A stretch of DNA of 64,000 bases, from assembly GCA_900759325.1 (NCBI GenBank), contig CAAEUW010000014.1, positions 38,491-102,490 on the forward strand, written 5' to 3'. Within the stretch, counting starts at the first letter, position 1. Each line of letters begins with the position of its first letter. This document shows, in pieces, positions 16,173-25,749 of the stretch. The position numbers and the translations under genes were made by a program. The notes beneath the pieces are model-generated. The model had not been told where the DNA came from. It did not search any database and was given only the letters and a program-made list of their open reading frames with translations. The DNA comes from an uncultured Peptostreptococcus sp. (lineage in GTDB: Bacteria; Bacillota; Clostridia; Peptostreptococcales; Peptostreptococcaceae).

Positions 16173-17126
16173 CTAGTCTACATATTTCTTGTATTCACCA
16201 TATCCACACTCTTCCATTTTATCATAAGAAATAAACTTTATGGCAGCAGAATTTATACAATACCTCAAACCATCGTCAGAAAATGGGTTATCATTGAAAA
16301 CATGGCCAAGGTGGCAGTTGGATCCAAGTGACCTAACCTCTGTCCTCTCCATACCAAACGAATAATCTGTCCTCTCCATTAAGACTGTATCCTCAATAGG
16401 TCTAGAGAATGCTGGCCAGCCACAGCCTGAGTCAAACTTGTCCTTAGAACTAAACAAAGGCCTTCCATCTACTAGGTCAACATATATACCCTTTTCAAAA
16501 TTATCAAAGTATTCATTTTCAAACGGCACCTCTGTCATGTCGTTCTGCGTTACTTCAAACTCTATATCCTTGAGGCTGTTTCTAAGGCTATTCCTGTTAA
16601 GGTTGTTCCTATCCCATTTTGACTTGACAAAGTTATACCTGCCAGAGTTTTTATAGTAAACACTATAGTGTTTAGAATTAGTCTTACAGTAATTCTGGTG
16701 GTAGTCTTCTGCAGGATAAAAGTTTCCTGCTTCCAAAATATCTGTGGCAATTTCCTTACCATTGTAGTAAAGGTCCTGAATACTCTTCTTGGCCTCTTCA
16801 GCCTCTTGCCTTTGCTTCTCATTTGTATAGAAGATTGCTGTCCTGTACTGGCTGCCCCTGTCAGCAAACTGACCGCTTTCATCCTGTGGATCTATCTGCT
16901 TCCAGAAGATATTTAATATTTCCGTGTATTTAATTTTATCGTTGTCAAATATTATCTTAACAGCCTCATAATGACCTGTTTCACCGCTAGAAACTTCCTT
17001 GTAGCTAGGATTTTCCTTGTGCCCACCTATATAGCCACTCACAACGTCTTCAACTCCCTCATAGCTTATAAAGGGTTTAACCATACACCAAAAACATCCT
17101 CCCGCCAAAATAGCAATTTCTCTCAT
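16173..17126 (-). CDS. msrAB: Fused peptide-methionine sulfoxide reductase MsrA/MsrB
   Basis: Bifunctional 317-residue enzyme reducing both S and R epimers of methionine sulfoxide. MsrA is first (about 1-155) with catalytic GCFWC (Cys at residue 11), GHYEAVKI and the C-terminal YHQNYC. MsrB follows (about 170-317) with SGCGWPAF and the catalytic RYCINSAAIKF. There is no signal peptide or lipobox, so it is predicted cytoplasmic, unlike secreted neisserial versions. AGGAGG-type site before ATG 17126. Monocistronic by context, divergent from the Crp/Fnr-type regulator. Confidence 0.96.
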   Translation of the reverse strand: MREIAILAGGCFWCMVKPFISYEGVEDVVSGYIGGHKENPSYKEVSSGETGHYEAVKIIFDNDKIKYTEILNIFWKQIDPQDESGQFADRGSQYRTAIFYTNEKQRQEAEEAKKSIQDLYYNGKEIATDILEAGNFYPAEDYHQNYCKTNSKHYSVYYKNSGRYNFVKSKWDRNNLNRNSLRNSLKDIEFEVTQNDMTEVPFENEYFDNFEKGIYVDLVDGRPLFSSKDKFDSGCGWPAFSRPIEDTVLMERTDYSFGMERTEVRSLGSNCHLGHVFNDNPFSDDGLRYCINSAAIKFISYDKMEECGYGEYKKYVD

Positions 17127-17403
17127 ATTATTTCCTCCTCATATTAGATCTACTAATTATATTCTAGTAAAGGCTACAACCTTGTACATATTCTTATTAC
17201 TTATTATTGCTACATATATTTATATCCTTTAAAATGAAAATTAAACTATATTTACTCATTTTCTTATTAAAATCCCCCTTAATCTTACTTAAGAATTCAA
17301 TACTTTAGAAATAAATATACCTTTTATCAAATATTTGTTATAATAATTACATATAACTTTTATAAAAATGACTATTAATATAAAATAACTATAGGAGGTT
17401 TCT

Positions 17404-18081
17404 ATGATAGAAAAAAAATACTTAGAAGATTTAAACAAGATCAGCTTGTTCTCGCATTTAAGTCATGATAACCTAGAAAGACTTTTGAATTCTTTCAATT
17501 CAAAGATAATAACACTGGATAAAAATGAAATCCTCTTTAATGAGGGTGAAGTCTACCATAATATGTGTATCCTCTTAGATGGGGAGGTAATACTTTCTAA
17601 CACAGATGAATATGGCAATAGAAATATAATAGACTCTGTAGTCAAGAATCAAATTTTTGCCGAGGTATTTTCTTTCACTAGTAGCAAAATTAGCCCTGTT
17701 ACAGCAACAACAAATAAGAGATCGACCCTCTTATTAGTAAATACAGATGAGCTACTAGCTGTTGGAAATCTTGATGACCTGGACTTGATTAGGGAAAAAC
17801 AAGAAATCATATCTAGACTACTTCATACCTTTGCTGACAAAAACCTTATACTCCTATCAAAGATAGAGGTCGTATCTAGGAGAAATATAAGGGAAAAAAT
17901 ACTCCACTTCCTTGAGTTACATAAACTAAAAAATAATTCAAATATATTTTTAATCCCTTATTCAAGAAAGGATATGGCCGACTTTTTAGGTGTGGACAGG
18001 TCTGCCCTTTCAAGAGAGCTTAGTCGTTTAAAGGATGATGGTCTTATTGACTATGAAAAAAACACCTTCAAACTCCTTTAA
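17404..18081 (+). CDS. Crp/Fnr family transcriptional regulator
   Basis: A 225-residue regulator with an N-terminal cyclic-nucleotide-binding-like barrel (about 10-130; ILFNEGEVYHNMCILLDGEV) and a C-terminal winged helix (about 150-220; MADFLGVDRSALSRELSRLKDDGLI). No cysteine cluster like that of Fnr is present, and the cAMP-contacting arginine motif is not clear, so the effector is unknown. AGGAGG lies 7 bp before the ATG. It is divergent from msrAB with a 277-bp AT-rich gap that probably carries both promoters; a TATAAT is present at 17339-17344 without a good -35. A link to oxidative or redox stress is inference. Confidence 0.88.
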   Translation: MIEKKYLEDLNKISLFSHLSHDNLERLLNSFNSKIITLDKNEILFNEGEVYHNMCILLDGEVILSNTDEYGNRNIIDSVVKNQIFAEVFSFTSSKISPVTATTNKRSTLLLVNTDELLAVGNLDDLDLIREKQEIISRLLHTFADKNLILLSKIEVVSRRNIREKILHFLELHKLKNNSNIFLIPYSRKDMADFLGVDRSALSRELSRLKDDGLIDYEKNTFKLL

Positions 18082-18137
18082 TTTTCATATTAGGTTTTAG
18101 CCTAACTAGCCCTGGCTATAGACCAAAAAAATTATAA

Positions 18138-18192
18138 TAAAAAGCTGGCTAAGATCCAAATCAACTTTGGTCATGCCAGCTTATTTTTTATT
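18138..18192. terminator. Bidirectional terminator
   Basis: AAGCTGGC (18142-18149) and GCCAGCTT (18175-18182) arms with A- and T-runs outside, plus an inner CCAAA/TTTGG pair. Lies between two convergent genes (Crp/Fnr regulator and AI-2E transporter). Confidence 0.85.
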
Positions 18193-19352
18193 TATTTTTT
18201 TCCATTTGCGTGGTCCATCAGACCCTTAGTCTTTAGCCTATTATTTATGGTCTCACCAACTATCGTATAGATTACCGCAAATAGTGGTACCCCTATAACC
18301 ATACCTATTATACCAAAGAACTTGCCTGCCACTAATAGGGAGAATAGGATCCAGAAGGATGAAATTCCTATAGAACCGCCCAAAATCTTTGGTCCTATTA
18401 CATTACCATCCAACTGCTGGATTATGAATATGATCACTATCAGCCAAAGTGCCTTTATAGGGTCAACAATCAATACTAATAAGACAGCTGGAATTGCACC
18501 AATAAATGGTCCAAAGAATGGAATAACATTTGTAACACCTATTATAAAGGTTAAAAGTATTACATAAGGCATCTTGACTATCGAAAGTATTACAAAGGTA
18601 ATTATAGCTATTATAATAGAGTCAATAATCTTACCTATTATAAACTTGCCAAATATATCATTGGAAAGTCTAGTTACCTTTAATATGCTTTCAGCACTAT
18701 CCTTAGTGAATATAGCAAATATAAATTTTCTGCATAAACGGAAGAAGCCTTCCTTGTCTGCTAGTATATAGATTGATATTATTAAACCTAAAATTAAATT
18801 CCAAATACTCTTAACTATATTTAAGAAAAAGTTGGCCAAAAATGGAACTAGGTTTGTGGCAAAGTCTATTGCAGACTTACCTATTTCATTTACCTTTTGG
18901 TTTACAGCTACCCTAGTTGTGTCTGGCAGGTTTATATGATTAATAAACTGATCTATATAATTGTAGACCCTATTCACAATATGTGGGAAGTCTGTTACCA
19001 GCTTTACTATACTTTCTGCAACCTGTGGGAATATAAATTTAAAGAATAGAAATACCAGTATTGTCACTAAAATATAGGTAATAACCATAGACAAATACCT
19101 AACTAGTCTTTTTCCAGCTCCAGGCATCAAATTTGAAACTATATTTCCCTCTGTAAAATCCAGAATAAAGTTCAATAGGTAGGCCAAAGAAAATCCTACT
19201 ATAAATGGCTTTAATATAGCTATAAATGTTGATGTCAACTCACTCAACTTAGAGAACTGCATTACACTCAAGTAGAATGATATTCCAAATACCACTACAA
19301 TTATGGCATAAACCGCTATAGTAGTATATTTTCTATTCCAATCTATCTTCAT
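18192..19352 (-). CDS. AI-2E family (PerM-like) transporter
   Basis: A 386-residue membrane protein with about eight hydrophobic segments. The family signature region FIIGVTNVIPFFGPFIGAIPA is near 285-305, and DGNVIGPKILGGSIGISSFWILFSL follows. Members include exporters of AI-2 or sodium, but most are uncharacterised. The reported open frame extends upstream into the ABC transporter gene; the ATG at 19352 immediately follows that gene's stop codon (19354-19356) and has AAGGTG upstream, so I chose it. Co-transcribed with the heterodimeric ABC exporter. Confidence 0.9.
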   Translation of the reverse strand: MKIDWNRKYTTIAVYAIIVVVFGISFYLSVMQFSKLSELTSTFIAILKPFIVGFSLAYLLNFILDFTEGNIVSNLMPGAGKRLVRYLSMVITYILVTILVFLFFKFIFPQVAESIVKLVTDFPHIVNRVYNYIDQFINHINLPDTTRVAVNQKVNEIGKSAIDFATNLVPFLANFFLNIVKSIWNLILGLIISIYILADKEGFFRLCRKFIFAIFTKDSAESILKVTRLSNDIFGKFIIGKIIDSIIIAIITFVILSIVKMPYVILLTFIIGVTNVIPFFGPFIGAIPAVLLVLIVDPIKALWLIVIIFIIQQLDGNVIGPKILGGSIGISSFWILFSLLVAGKFFGIIGMVIGVPLFAVIYTIVGETINNRLKTKGLMDHANGKK

Positions 19353-19353
19353 C

Positions 19354-21237
19354 TTAATTAGCACCTTCCAATTCTTCGTATTGCGACCTGTATAGATTAC
19401 TGTAGAAACCATCCTTAGCCAACAATTCATCATGACTACCCTGTTCTACGATATCACCCTCATTTAGAACTAGAATTAGGTCAGCATTTCTAATTGTCGA
19501 CAATCTATGGGCAATTATAAAGCTAGTCCTATCCTTGATAAGATTGTCCATAGCCTGCTGTATCAACACCTCTGTCCTTGTATCTACTGAGCTTGTCGCC
19601 TCATCCAAGATTAATATCTTAGGGTCAGAAAGTATAGCCCTGGCTATTGTTAGTAGCTGCTTTTGTCCCTGAGATATATTCTTAGAGTCTTCAGTTAATA
19701 TTGTATCATATCCCTGCTTCTGAGTCATTATAAATCTATCAACATGGGCAGCTTTTGCAGCTTTATAAACCTCTTCATCAGTGGCATCTAGCCTACCATA
19801 CTTTAGGTTTTCCATTATAGTTCCACTGAATAGCCATGTATCCTGTAAAACCATCGCAAAATTTTTCCTGTAAGACTCTAGGTCTAGGCTTTCAATATCT
19901 ATACCGTCAATGCTAATTTTTCCTGAATTTAGCTTGTAAAATCTCATCAATAGCTTGACTATAGTTGTTTTACCAGCACCTGTAGGACCCACTATGGCTA
20001 CCTTTTGACCTGCTTTTATATCCAGGCTAAAATCTTTAATTATTATATTGTCACTATTATAGCCGAATCTTACGTGGTCAAAGTTAATATTTCCTTGTAC
20101 AGGTCCCTCTAAAGGCAACTTATCAGATAGGTCAATCTCTTCTTCATCCAGGAACTCAAATATCCTATCTGCTGCTGCAGCTGTAGACTGTAGTAGGTTC
20201 ATAATCTGGGCTAGCTGGTTTAATGGCTGGGTAAACATCCACATATACTGAATAAAGGCCTGGATATCTCCGACTGATATTCTTCCATTAATAGCCATAT
20301 AGCCACCCAGGATAGAAACTATAACATAGCCAAGATTTCCAACAAAATTCATTATTGGCATCATGATACTTGAAAGAAATTGGGACTTCCATCCAGTATC
20401 ATATAGCTTCCTATTTATGGCGTCAAATTCATTAATTTCAAACCTTTCTCCATTATAGCCCCTGACAATATTCTGACCTGAGAAGGTCTCCTCAATCTTC
20501 CCATTTATATCACCGAGATACTTTTGTTGTTGCTTGAAAAATATCTGTGACTTCCTAATTATTATGGATAAGACTAGCATAGTTAGTGGCATTACTATCA
20601 AAGCCGCTATAGTCATCATAAAATTTATATATAGCATCATTATAAATACGCCAACAACAGTTATGACGGATGTAACCACCTGCATCAAACTCTGATTCAT
20701 TGTTTGGCTAAGAGTATCTACATCATTTGTCACCCTTGATATAATATCTCCCTTGCTATTCTTATCAAAATACTCCATAGGTAGCCTATTTATTTTTTGT
20801 GATATTTCCTGTCTGAGCCTATATGATATTCTCTGGGCTACACCACTCATTATATATGACTGGGCATAAGAGAAAACAGTACTAATAATATACAGGATAG
20901 TCAAGATAAGTATTATCTTTAGTAGCTTACTAAAGTCAATACCCTGTCCTCCATCCCTAATCTTGCTAATCAAGCCATTGAATATCTCAGTTGTAGCATT
21001 ACCCATTATCTTAGGCCCAATTATGGCAAATATAGTTGATGCAATCGAAAATATTAGTACTATAAGGACATTTAGCTTGTCTCCACTAGCATAGTCTAAA
21101 AGCCTCTTCATAGTCTTGGTGAAGCTAACTTCCTTTTTCTTATCCATCTTAGACCTCTTATCTGGTTTATTATTATGTTTTTTATACCTATTCTTATTAG
21201 CCTTAGAGGATCTATTATCAGTTTTTCTACTCAACAT
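19354..21237 (-). CDS. ABC exporter half-transporter (canonical Walker B subunit)
   Basis: A 627-residue ABC half-transporter: basic N-terminal tail (about 1-40), six membrane helices (about 55-345) and an ATP-binding domain with Walker A GPTGAGKTT, Walker B ILILDEATSSVD with the catalytic Glu, and H-loop IIAHRLSTI. The signature reads NISQGQKQ rather than LSGGQ, the degenerate form. Paired with the next gene it forms a BmrCD/LmrCD-type heterodimer with one active and one inactive ATP site. The start overlaps the partner's stop by 11 bp, with GGAGG at good spacing. Probable multidrug, lipid or peptide export. Confidence 0.93.
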   Translation of the reverse strand: MLSRKTDNRSSKANKNRYKKHNNKPDKRSKMDKKKEVSFTKTMKRLLDYASGDKLNVLIVLIFSIASTIFAIIGPKIMGNATTEIFNGLISKIRDGGQGIDFSKLLKIILILTILYIISTVFSYAQSYIMSGVAQRISYRLRQEISQKINRLPMEYFDKNSKGDIISRVTNDVDTLSQTMNQSLMQVVTSVITVVGVFIMMLYINFMMTIAALIVMPLTMLVLSIIIRKSQIFFKQQQKYLGDINGKIEETFSGQNIVRGYNGERFEINEFDAINRKLYDTGWKSQFLSSIMMPIMNFVGNLGYVIVSILGGYMAINGRISVGDIQAFIQYMWMFTQPLNQLAQIMNLLQSTAAAADRIFEFLDEEEIDLSDKLPLEGPVQGNINFDHVRFGYNSDNIIIKDFSLDIKAGQKVAIVGPTGAGKTTIVKLLMRFYKLNSGKISIDGIDIESLDLESYRKNFAMVLQDTWLFSGTIMENLKYGRLDATDEEVYKAAKAAHVDRFIMTQKQGYDTILTEDSKNISQGQKQLLTIARAILSDPKILILDEATSSVDTRTEVLIQQAMDNLIKDRTSFIIAHRLSTIRNADLILVLNEGDIVEQGSHDELLAKDGFYSNLYRSQYEELEGAN

Positions 21238-23401
21238 TTTTTAATTCCTCCTCTGTCAACTGCGATTTTGCTATTTCATAATAAACACTACTTGTTTCAA
21301 GCAAGTCCTTATGTTTGCCCTTGGCAACTATCCTACCATTATCTAGGACTATTATCTCATCCGCATTTATAATAGTATTTATTCTTTGAGCTACTATAAT
21401 TAGGGTCTTATCCTTCAATTTTTCGTGTATTTCACGTCTTACCATCTTGTCAGTCTTTGAATCTAGGGCTGAAAAACTATCATCGAAGACTATTATTTCA
21501 GGGTTTCTCGCTATAGCCCTTGCTATAGACAACCTCTGCTTTTGGCCACCAGATAAATTAGACCCACCCTGTGATACTTTACTATCTAGGCCTTCAGGCT
21601 TAGAGTTGATAAAGTCCATTGACTGGGATATCTCGGCAGCATTTTTAACCTTCTTATAACTTCTTATAGTCTTGGCATATTCTATATTAGAAGCTATTGT
21701 ACCAGAGAATAGGACAGATTTTTGTGGAACTACCGACACCTTGTCTCTTATCACAGACATTGGTATCTGCCTTGTCTCTACCCCATCTAGGTATATCTTA
21801 CCACTTGTTGCCTCTAGGAATCTTGGTATTAGATTCACTATAGTAGTCTTGCCTGATCCGGTTGAACCAATTATGGCCGTTGTTTTACCCTTTTCAGCCT
21901 CAAAGGTAATATCCTCTAATACATACTCATGGGCACCCTCGTACTTGTAGCTTACATTTTCAAATACAAGGCTTCCCTCCTGGGCAAAAGCCTTTATTGT
22001 ACCCTTGTCTTCTATGCTAATTTCACTTGTTAATACTTCACTCACCCTGTTAGCACTTACCATGGCCCTTGGTAACATAACAGACATCATCGTTATAAAT
22101 AGGAATGATATAATTATCTGAATAGTATACTGGATAAAGGCCATCATATCTCCCACCTGTATATTACCTATGTCTATTTGCTTGGCTCCAAACCATATAA
22201 TTAATATAGTTGTGATATCCATGATAAAAATCATCAGGGGCTGCATCAAGGACATGGTCCTATTTATAAATAGGTTTATACCAGTCAACTCACTATTAAC
22301 CTTATCAAACCTCTCCTCTTCATATTTAGCAGTACCAAATACCTTGTTTACTTCTATACCTGATATAAATTCCCTAGTTACTAGGTTCATTTTGTCAACT
22401 ACACTTTGTATAATCTTGAACTTTGGAATGGAAAATACCATTATTACAACTATAGATAGAACTGTTACTAAAATAGCTAGTCCAATTATCCACAGCATGG
22501 ATACTTCTAGCTTAAATACCCTGCTAAAGGCTCCTACTGCCATCAATGGACCATAGAAGAGGAATCTTAGACCTAGTATAGATGACTGCTGAATCTGCTG
22601 GATATCATTAGTACACCTTGCTATCAAGGATGATATAGAAAACTTATCCATCTCTGAATTTGAAAATTCAAGTACTTTCTTAAAGGAATCACGTCTCAAG
22701 CTCTTAGACACCCTAGTCGATACCCTTGCAGCTATAAAACTTACTACTATAGAAAATAGGCCTGCTAGTACACTTAGGACTAGCATTATGCCACCAGCCT
22801 TCCATAAGTAGGACTTTTGCATCTTTCCTGTGTCAATTCCTAAATTATTATATATTTGGCTGACCAGCCTTATACTTACTTGTTTTTTCATAAAATCAGG
22901 CATATTCTTATCCCTTACTATGCCCGCCATAGCCTTATTGGAGGCACCATTGCTCGATTTCTTTGGATTGCTGGCCATATAGGAAGCCATATTAACCAAG
23001 GATTCTGCCATATAGTCATCCAGCTTATCTGTCTTGGCATCAGTCTTTAGGAGATAATATACCCTATCACGCCTTGATTGGCTTATAAGCTTAGAATTTT
23101 TATTATTCTTTTCTAAGTTTATATTATATGTATTTTTATCACTTGGTACCCATCTCTCATAAGACTTTGCTATTGTTGCCTTATGGTCTACCTTAGACAA
23201 GGAAAGCATTACAGCATAGGTATCTTCATCTATGACTTTTGGTATAGAGTTTTCAATCCCCCCCTGTTGTATACCTACATTTACTATATTTGATGTGTAG
23301 TTTGGCAATAAAAGCTCAAACTTAACTTCTAGACCCAAAACTAGTATCAGTAATAGTATTGCTGGTATATGCTTAACGAAATACGATAATATTTTTTTCA
23401 T
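21227..23401 (-). CDS. ABC exporter half-transporter (degenerate Walker B subunit)
   Basis: A 724-residue partner half-transporter, long because of a ~110-residue extracytoplasmic insertion between the first two membrane helices (about 55-165). The ATP-binding domain has Walker A GSTGSGKTT and intact signature LSGGQKQR, but Walker B reads IIVFDDSFSALD (Glu to Asp) and the H-loop VAQRINTI (His to Gln). This is the expected complement of the neighbour's degenerate signature. ATG at 23401 with AAAGGA nearby. First gene of a three-gene unit with the second half-transporter and the AI-2E family protein. Confidence 0.93.
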   Translation of the reverse strand: MKKILSYFVKHIPAILLLILVLGLEVKFELLLPNYTSNIVNVGIQQGGIENSIPKVIDEDTYAVMLSLSKVDHKATIAKSYERWVPSDKNTYNINLEKNNKNSKLISQSRRDRVYYLLKTDAKTDKLDDYMAESLVNMASYMASNPKKSSNGASNKAMAGIVRDKNMPDFMKKQVSIRLVSQIYNNLGIDTGKMQKSYLWKAGGIMLVLSVLAGLFSIVVSFIAARVSTRVSKSLRRDSFKKVLEFSNSEMDKFSISSLIARCTNDIQQIQQSSILGLRFLFYGPLMAVGAFSRVFKLEVSMLWIIGLAILVTVLSIVVIMVFSIPKFKIIQSVVDKMNLVTREFISGIEVNKVFGTAKYEEERFDKVNSELTGINLFINRTMSLMQPLMIFIMDITTILIIWFGAKQIDIGNIQVGDMMAFIQYTIQIIISFLFITMMSVMLPRAMVSANRVSEVLTSEISIEDKGTIKAFAQEGSLVFENVSYKYEGAHEYVLEDITFEAEKGKTTAIIGSTGSGKTTIVNLIPRFLEATSGKIYLDGVETRQIPMSVIRDKVSVVPQKSVLFSGTIASNIEYAKTIRSYKKVKNAAEISQSMDFINSKPEGLDSKVSQGGSNLSGGQKQRLSIARAIARNPEIIVFDDSFSALDSKTDKMVRREIHEKLKDKTLIIVAQRINTIINADEIIVLDNGRIVAKGKHKDLLETSSVYYEIAKSQLTEEELKNVE

Positions 23402-23498
23402 AGTATATCCTTTCTAAAAATCTTCATATACTGATTATAACACAAATATAAGACTTGATATACATAGCATTAAATTTTATAAAAACTTAATAAAAGCA

Positions 23499-23528
23499 AA
23501 ATAAGAGGGAAAATCCCCTCTTATTTCT
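23499..23528 (-). terminator. Terminator after the parvulin gene
   Basis: AAATAAGAGGG and CCCCTCTTATTT arms with a 5-nt loop; minus-strand read-out continues into a T-rich stretch. 26 bp beyond the parvulin stop codon. Confidence 0.82.
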
Positions 23529-23553
23529 ATACTTAACAGTATTTAATTCAATA

Positions 23554-24321
23554 TTATTTTTCTACACCCTTTATAGTTAAGATATCCTTGTACTTTTCTG
23601 TTAGGTCAGTCAACTTAGCTAGGAAGGCTTCATTCTGCTTTTTGAAGGCAAGTGACTGCTCAACATCACTCTTACAATCTTCATATTCTAGCTGTCTAGC
23701 CTCTTTACGGTCATCAACTAGGATTAGATGGTAACCGAACTGAGTCTTTACAGGCGAAGACACCTTTCCTACAGGTAATGTAAACACAGCTTCTTCAAAT
23801 TCTGGAACCATCTGTCCCCTACCAAAAGTTCCTAGAGAACCTCCACTAGACTTAGATGGGCATGTAGAATACTCTACGGCTGCATCTTCAAAAGATATTT
23901 CCTTCTTGTTTATCTTCTTCTCTATTTCTAGAGCTAGTTCTTCATCGTCAACTAGTATATGCTTAGCACTTGCTGATTCATCTTCCTTGAATTCATCCTT
24001 ATGCTCTTCATAATATGCTAGCTTTTCGTCATCAGTTATTTCAATCGCAGCTAGACAAGCATTGATAGCATACTGCTTTAACATGTTAGCCTTTACTAGC
24101 TCCATTTCGTTTACAAATATTTCATCCTGGTCCATCTTGTTTTCAAGTGCATCAAGATAGAATAGCTCCTGATTGATCATATCAGCCAAGATTCTCTTTC
24201 TTCCTTCTTCGTTGTCGAACTGCTGCCTCTGGTATCCATCAAGACTTGCAACTGCAGCTTCAAGATCTTCCTGAGTTATAACCTTATCGCCAACTTTAGC
24301 TAAAAAATTCAATTCTTCCAT
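23554..24321 (-). CDS. Cytoplasmic parvulin-type peptidyl-prolyl isomerase
   Basis: A 255-residue SurA/PrsA-like protein. N-terminal SurA_N-like helical domain (about 1-110) followed by a rotamase domain (about 115-210) with SAKHILVDDEE, CPSKSSGGSLGTFGRGQMVPEFE and FGYHLILVDDR. Unlike PrsA there is no signal peptide or lipobox: the protein starts MEELNFLAKVGDK, so it should act in the cytoplasm, as in a class of Clostridial parvulins. AGGAGG before ATG 24321, and a TGGACA-17-TATGAT promoter at 24362-24390. Confidence 0.92.
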   Translation of the reverse strand: MEELNFLAKVGDKVITQEDLEAAVASLDGYQRQQFDNEEGRKRILADMINQELFYLDALENKMDQDEIFVNEMELVKANMLKQYAINACLAAIEITDDEKLAYYEEHKDEFKEDESASAKHILVDDEELALEIEKKINKKEISFEDAAVEYSTCPSKSSGGSLGTFGRGQMVPEFEEAVFTLPVGKVSSPVKTQFGYHLILVDDRKEARQLEYEDCKSDVEQSLAFKKQNEAFLAKLTDLTEKYKDILTIKGVEK

Positions 24322-24361
24322 TTCGTCCTCCTAATAATTTCTATTATGTACTACATCTAGT

Positions 24362-24390
24362 ATCATAGCATTTTTTAGTCCTTATGTCCA
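24362..24390 (-). promoter_or_regulatory. Promoter for the parvulin gene
   Basis: Minus strand TGGACA (24390-24385), 17-bp spacer, TATGAT (24367-24362). Confidence 0.6.
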
Positions 24391-24464
24391 TATATATCTA
24401 GTAATAGGACCCATCATTTAAAAATATAAATAATTATACCCTAATAATACTGACCAATTCTTAT

Positions 24465-24908
24465 TTAGTAGAAGTAGGTCATTATTAAAAGCAAGACACC
24501 ACTCAATAGTCCTACCACACCTACATCATTTCCGTCACGCTTCAAAAGGTTCCACGAGATCACCATAGTCACAATTATAGTGCCTATCTTTATATAGAGC
24601 CAATTAATGTCTACTGGAACTATTATAAAACTATATAGGGAAACTATATAGCATACAGCCATTGACAAGGAGAATAGAAAATACCACAGGGTCTCTCTTC
24701 TCTTAAATAAGAAAAAAATGACCAATAAGACTATAAAGGCCAAATCTATAACCCCATATATATTAAAGAGTACATTATTGAAATTCTCCACTGTTATTAC
24801 TGTCCACTTGTACCAATAAATTGGCCAAAATAATATACTAACCAACCTGAAATATATTTCTATAAAACCTATTTTTTGTTTCTTTCTTTTTAGACTCTGT
24901 CTAGACAT
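24465..24908 (-). CDS. Small multi-pass membrane protein, unknown
   Basis: No family recognised. About 147 residues with four or five hydrophobic segments and a basic N-terminus (SLKRKKQK). The frame is open back to a TTG at 24992, giving up to 175 residues, with ATGs at 24956 and 24908. A possible promoter, TTGACT-18-TACTAT at 24992-24963, would put transcription start near 24956, so the ATG at 24908 is the more likely start, though its SD is weak. Start assignment is uncertain. Confidence 0.6.
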   Translation of the reverse strand: MSRQSLKRKKQKIGFIEIYFRLVSILFWPIYWYKWTVITVENFNNVLFNIYGVIDLAFIVLLVIFFLFKRRETLWYFLFSLSMAVCYIVSLYSFIIVPVDINWLYIKIGTIIVTMVISWNLLKRDGNDVGVVGLLSGVLLLIMTYFY

Positions 24909-25097
24909 ATCTACCACATCCCAACATTCATATAAACTGACTTTAAATCTATTCATACCCTCATAGTAACAAAATTGGCCCTCTATAGTCAAGTTTCAAT
25001 CATTCGAATTATTCTTCGCAAAAGTAATTTAATGTCCCTCAAATTGGATAATCTTTACATAATAGCTTTTATTTTTCAACAAACTATGTTAAAATAA

Positions 25098-25123
25098 TAT
25101 AGTATTTTTATATAGTATTTTTA
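25098..25123 (+). repeat. Tandem 13-bp repeat in a promoter region
   Basis: TATAGTATTTTTA occurs twice head-to-tail (25098-25110 and 25111-25123), 27 bp upstream of the start codon at 25150. Each copy offers a TATAGT -10-like hexamer. Confidence 0.8.
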
Positions 25124-25149
25124 GAAATTATAGGAAGTGGAGGCTAATT

Positions 25150-25614
25150 ATGGGCATAAGAGATAGATTTGCTGACCAGTACGCAAGACAGAAAACAATG
25201 ACTGGTCCTGAAAAAAAGGCAAATGACATAATCGGAAAATTAATGATGAAAAAGGCCATTGTTCCAATAGCAGCAATGGTAGTAATAGTGGCAATAGGTA
25301 TAGTAGTAAAGATACCATGGTGGGCACTTGTAGGTCTAGAGGTTCTGGCTGCAGTAGGTGGTTACTTCTACCTAAAGAACGAAGGTAAAAAGTACCAGGA
25401 ATTCACACCATATGTTGGTAATCTTATCAGCATAGAAAACAAGGGTAAGGATGGTCATACTGTCCTAATCAAGCAGGGTAAGAAGCCTGTCAAACTTGAC
25501 CTAAAGTATGGTGGCGAAGACCTAGAGAAGTTAAAGAAGAACACACTAGTACAGATTACCTATAATCCAGTTGGTAAGATAGGTATTGTTGTTACAAGAA
25601 ACAATATTAGATAA
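25150..25614 (+). CDS. Small membrane protein with C-terminal beta domain, unknown
   Basis: A 154-residue protein: short amphipathic N-terminus, two adjacent membrane helices (about 33-52 and 56-75), then a soluble ~75-residue domain rich in Lys and Gly with likely beta strands (TVLIKQGKKPVKLDL, KIGIVVTRNNIR). I do not recognise the family; the layout recalls DUF4191-like proteins, but I would not assign it. GGAGG precedes the ATG by 8 bp. Codon choice is biased towards a few codons, which fits high expression. A perfect tandem 13-mer lies in its promoter region. Confidence 0.72.
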   Translation: MGIRDRFADQYARQKTMTGPEKKANDIIGKLMMKKAIVPIAAMVVIVAIGIVVKIPWWALVGLEVLAAVGGYFYLKNEGKKYQEFTPYVGNLISIENKGKDGHTVLIKQGKKPVKLDLKYGGEDLEKLKKNTLVQITYNPVGKIGIVVTRNNIR

Positions 25615-25629
25615 TAATTGATAAATTTG

Positions 25630-25661
25630 GGGGTTAGCATGCACATGTTAACTCCTTTTTT
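25630..25661 (+). terminator. Terminator after the 25150 gene
   Basis: GGGGTTAGCATG (25630-25641) pairs with CATGTTAACTCC (25644-25655) with two G-U pairs, followed by a run of T. Confidence 0.8.
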
Positions 25662-25749
25662 AAATTTAGAGCTTAATATATACAACTAGCTCACTTATTT
25701 ATATAGATTTAGAGCCTAGCATTTACACCTAAACTACTTTTATGCATAA

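Noticed and set aside
24909..24992. Longer start (TTG at 24992) for the small membrane protein at 24465
   Set aside because: It would begin inside the likely promoter and has no SD; the extra residues do not look conserved or structured.
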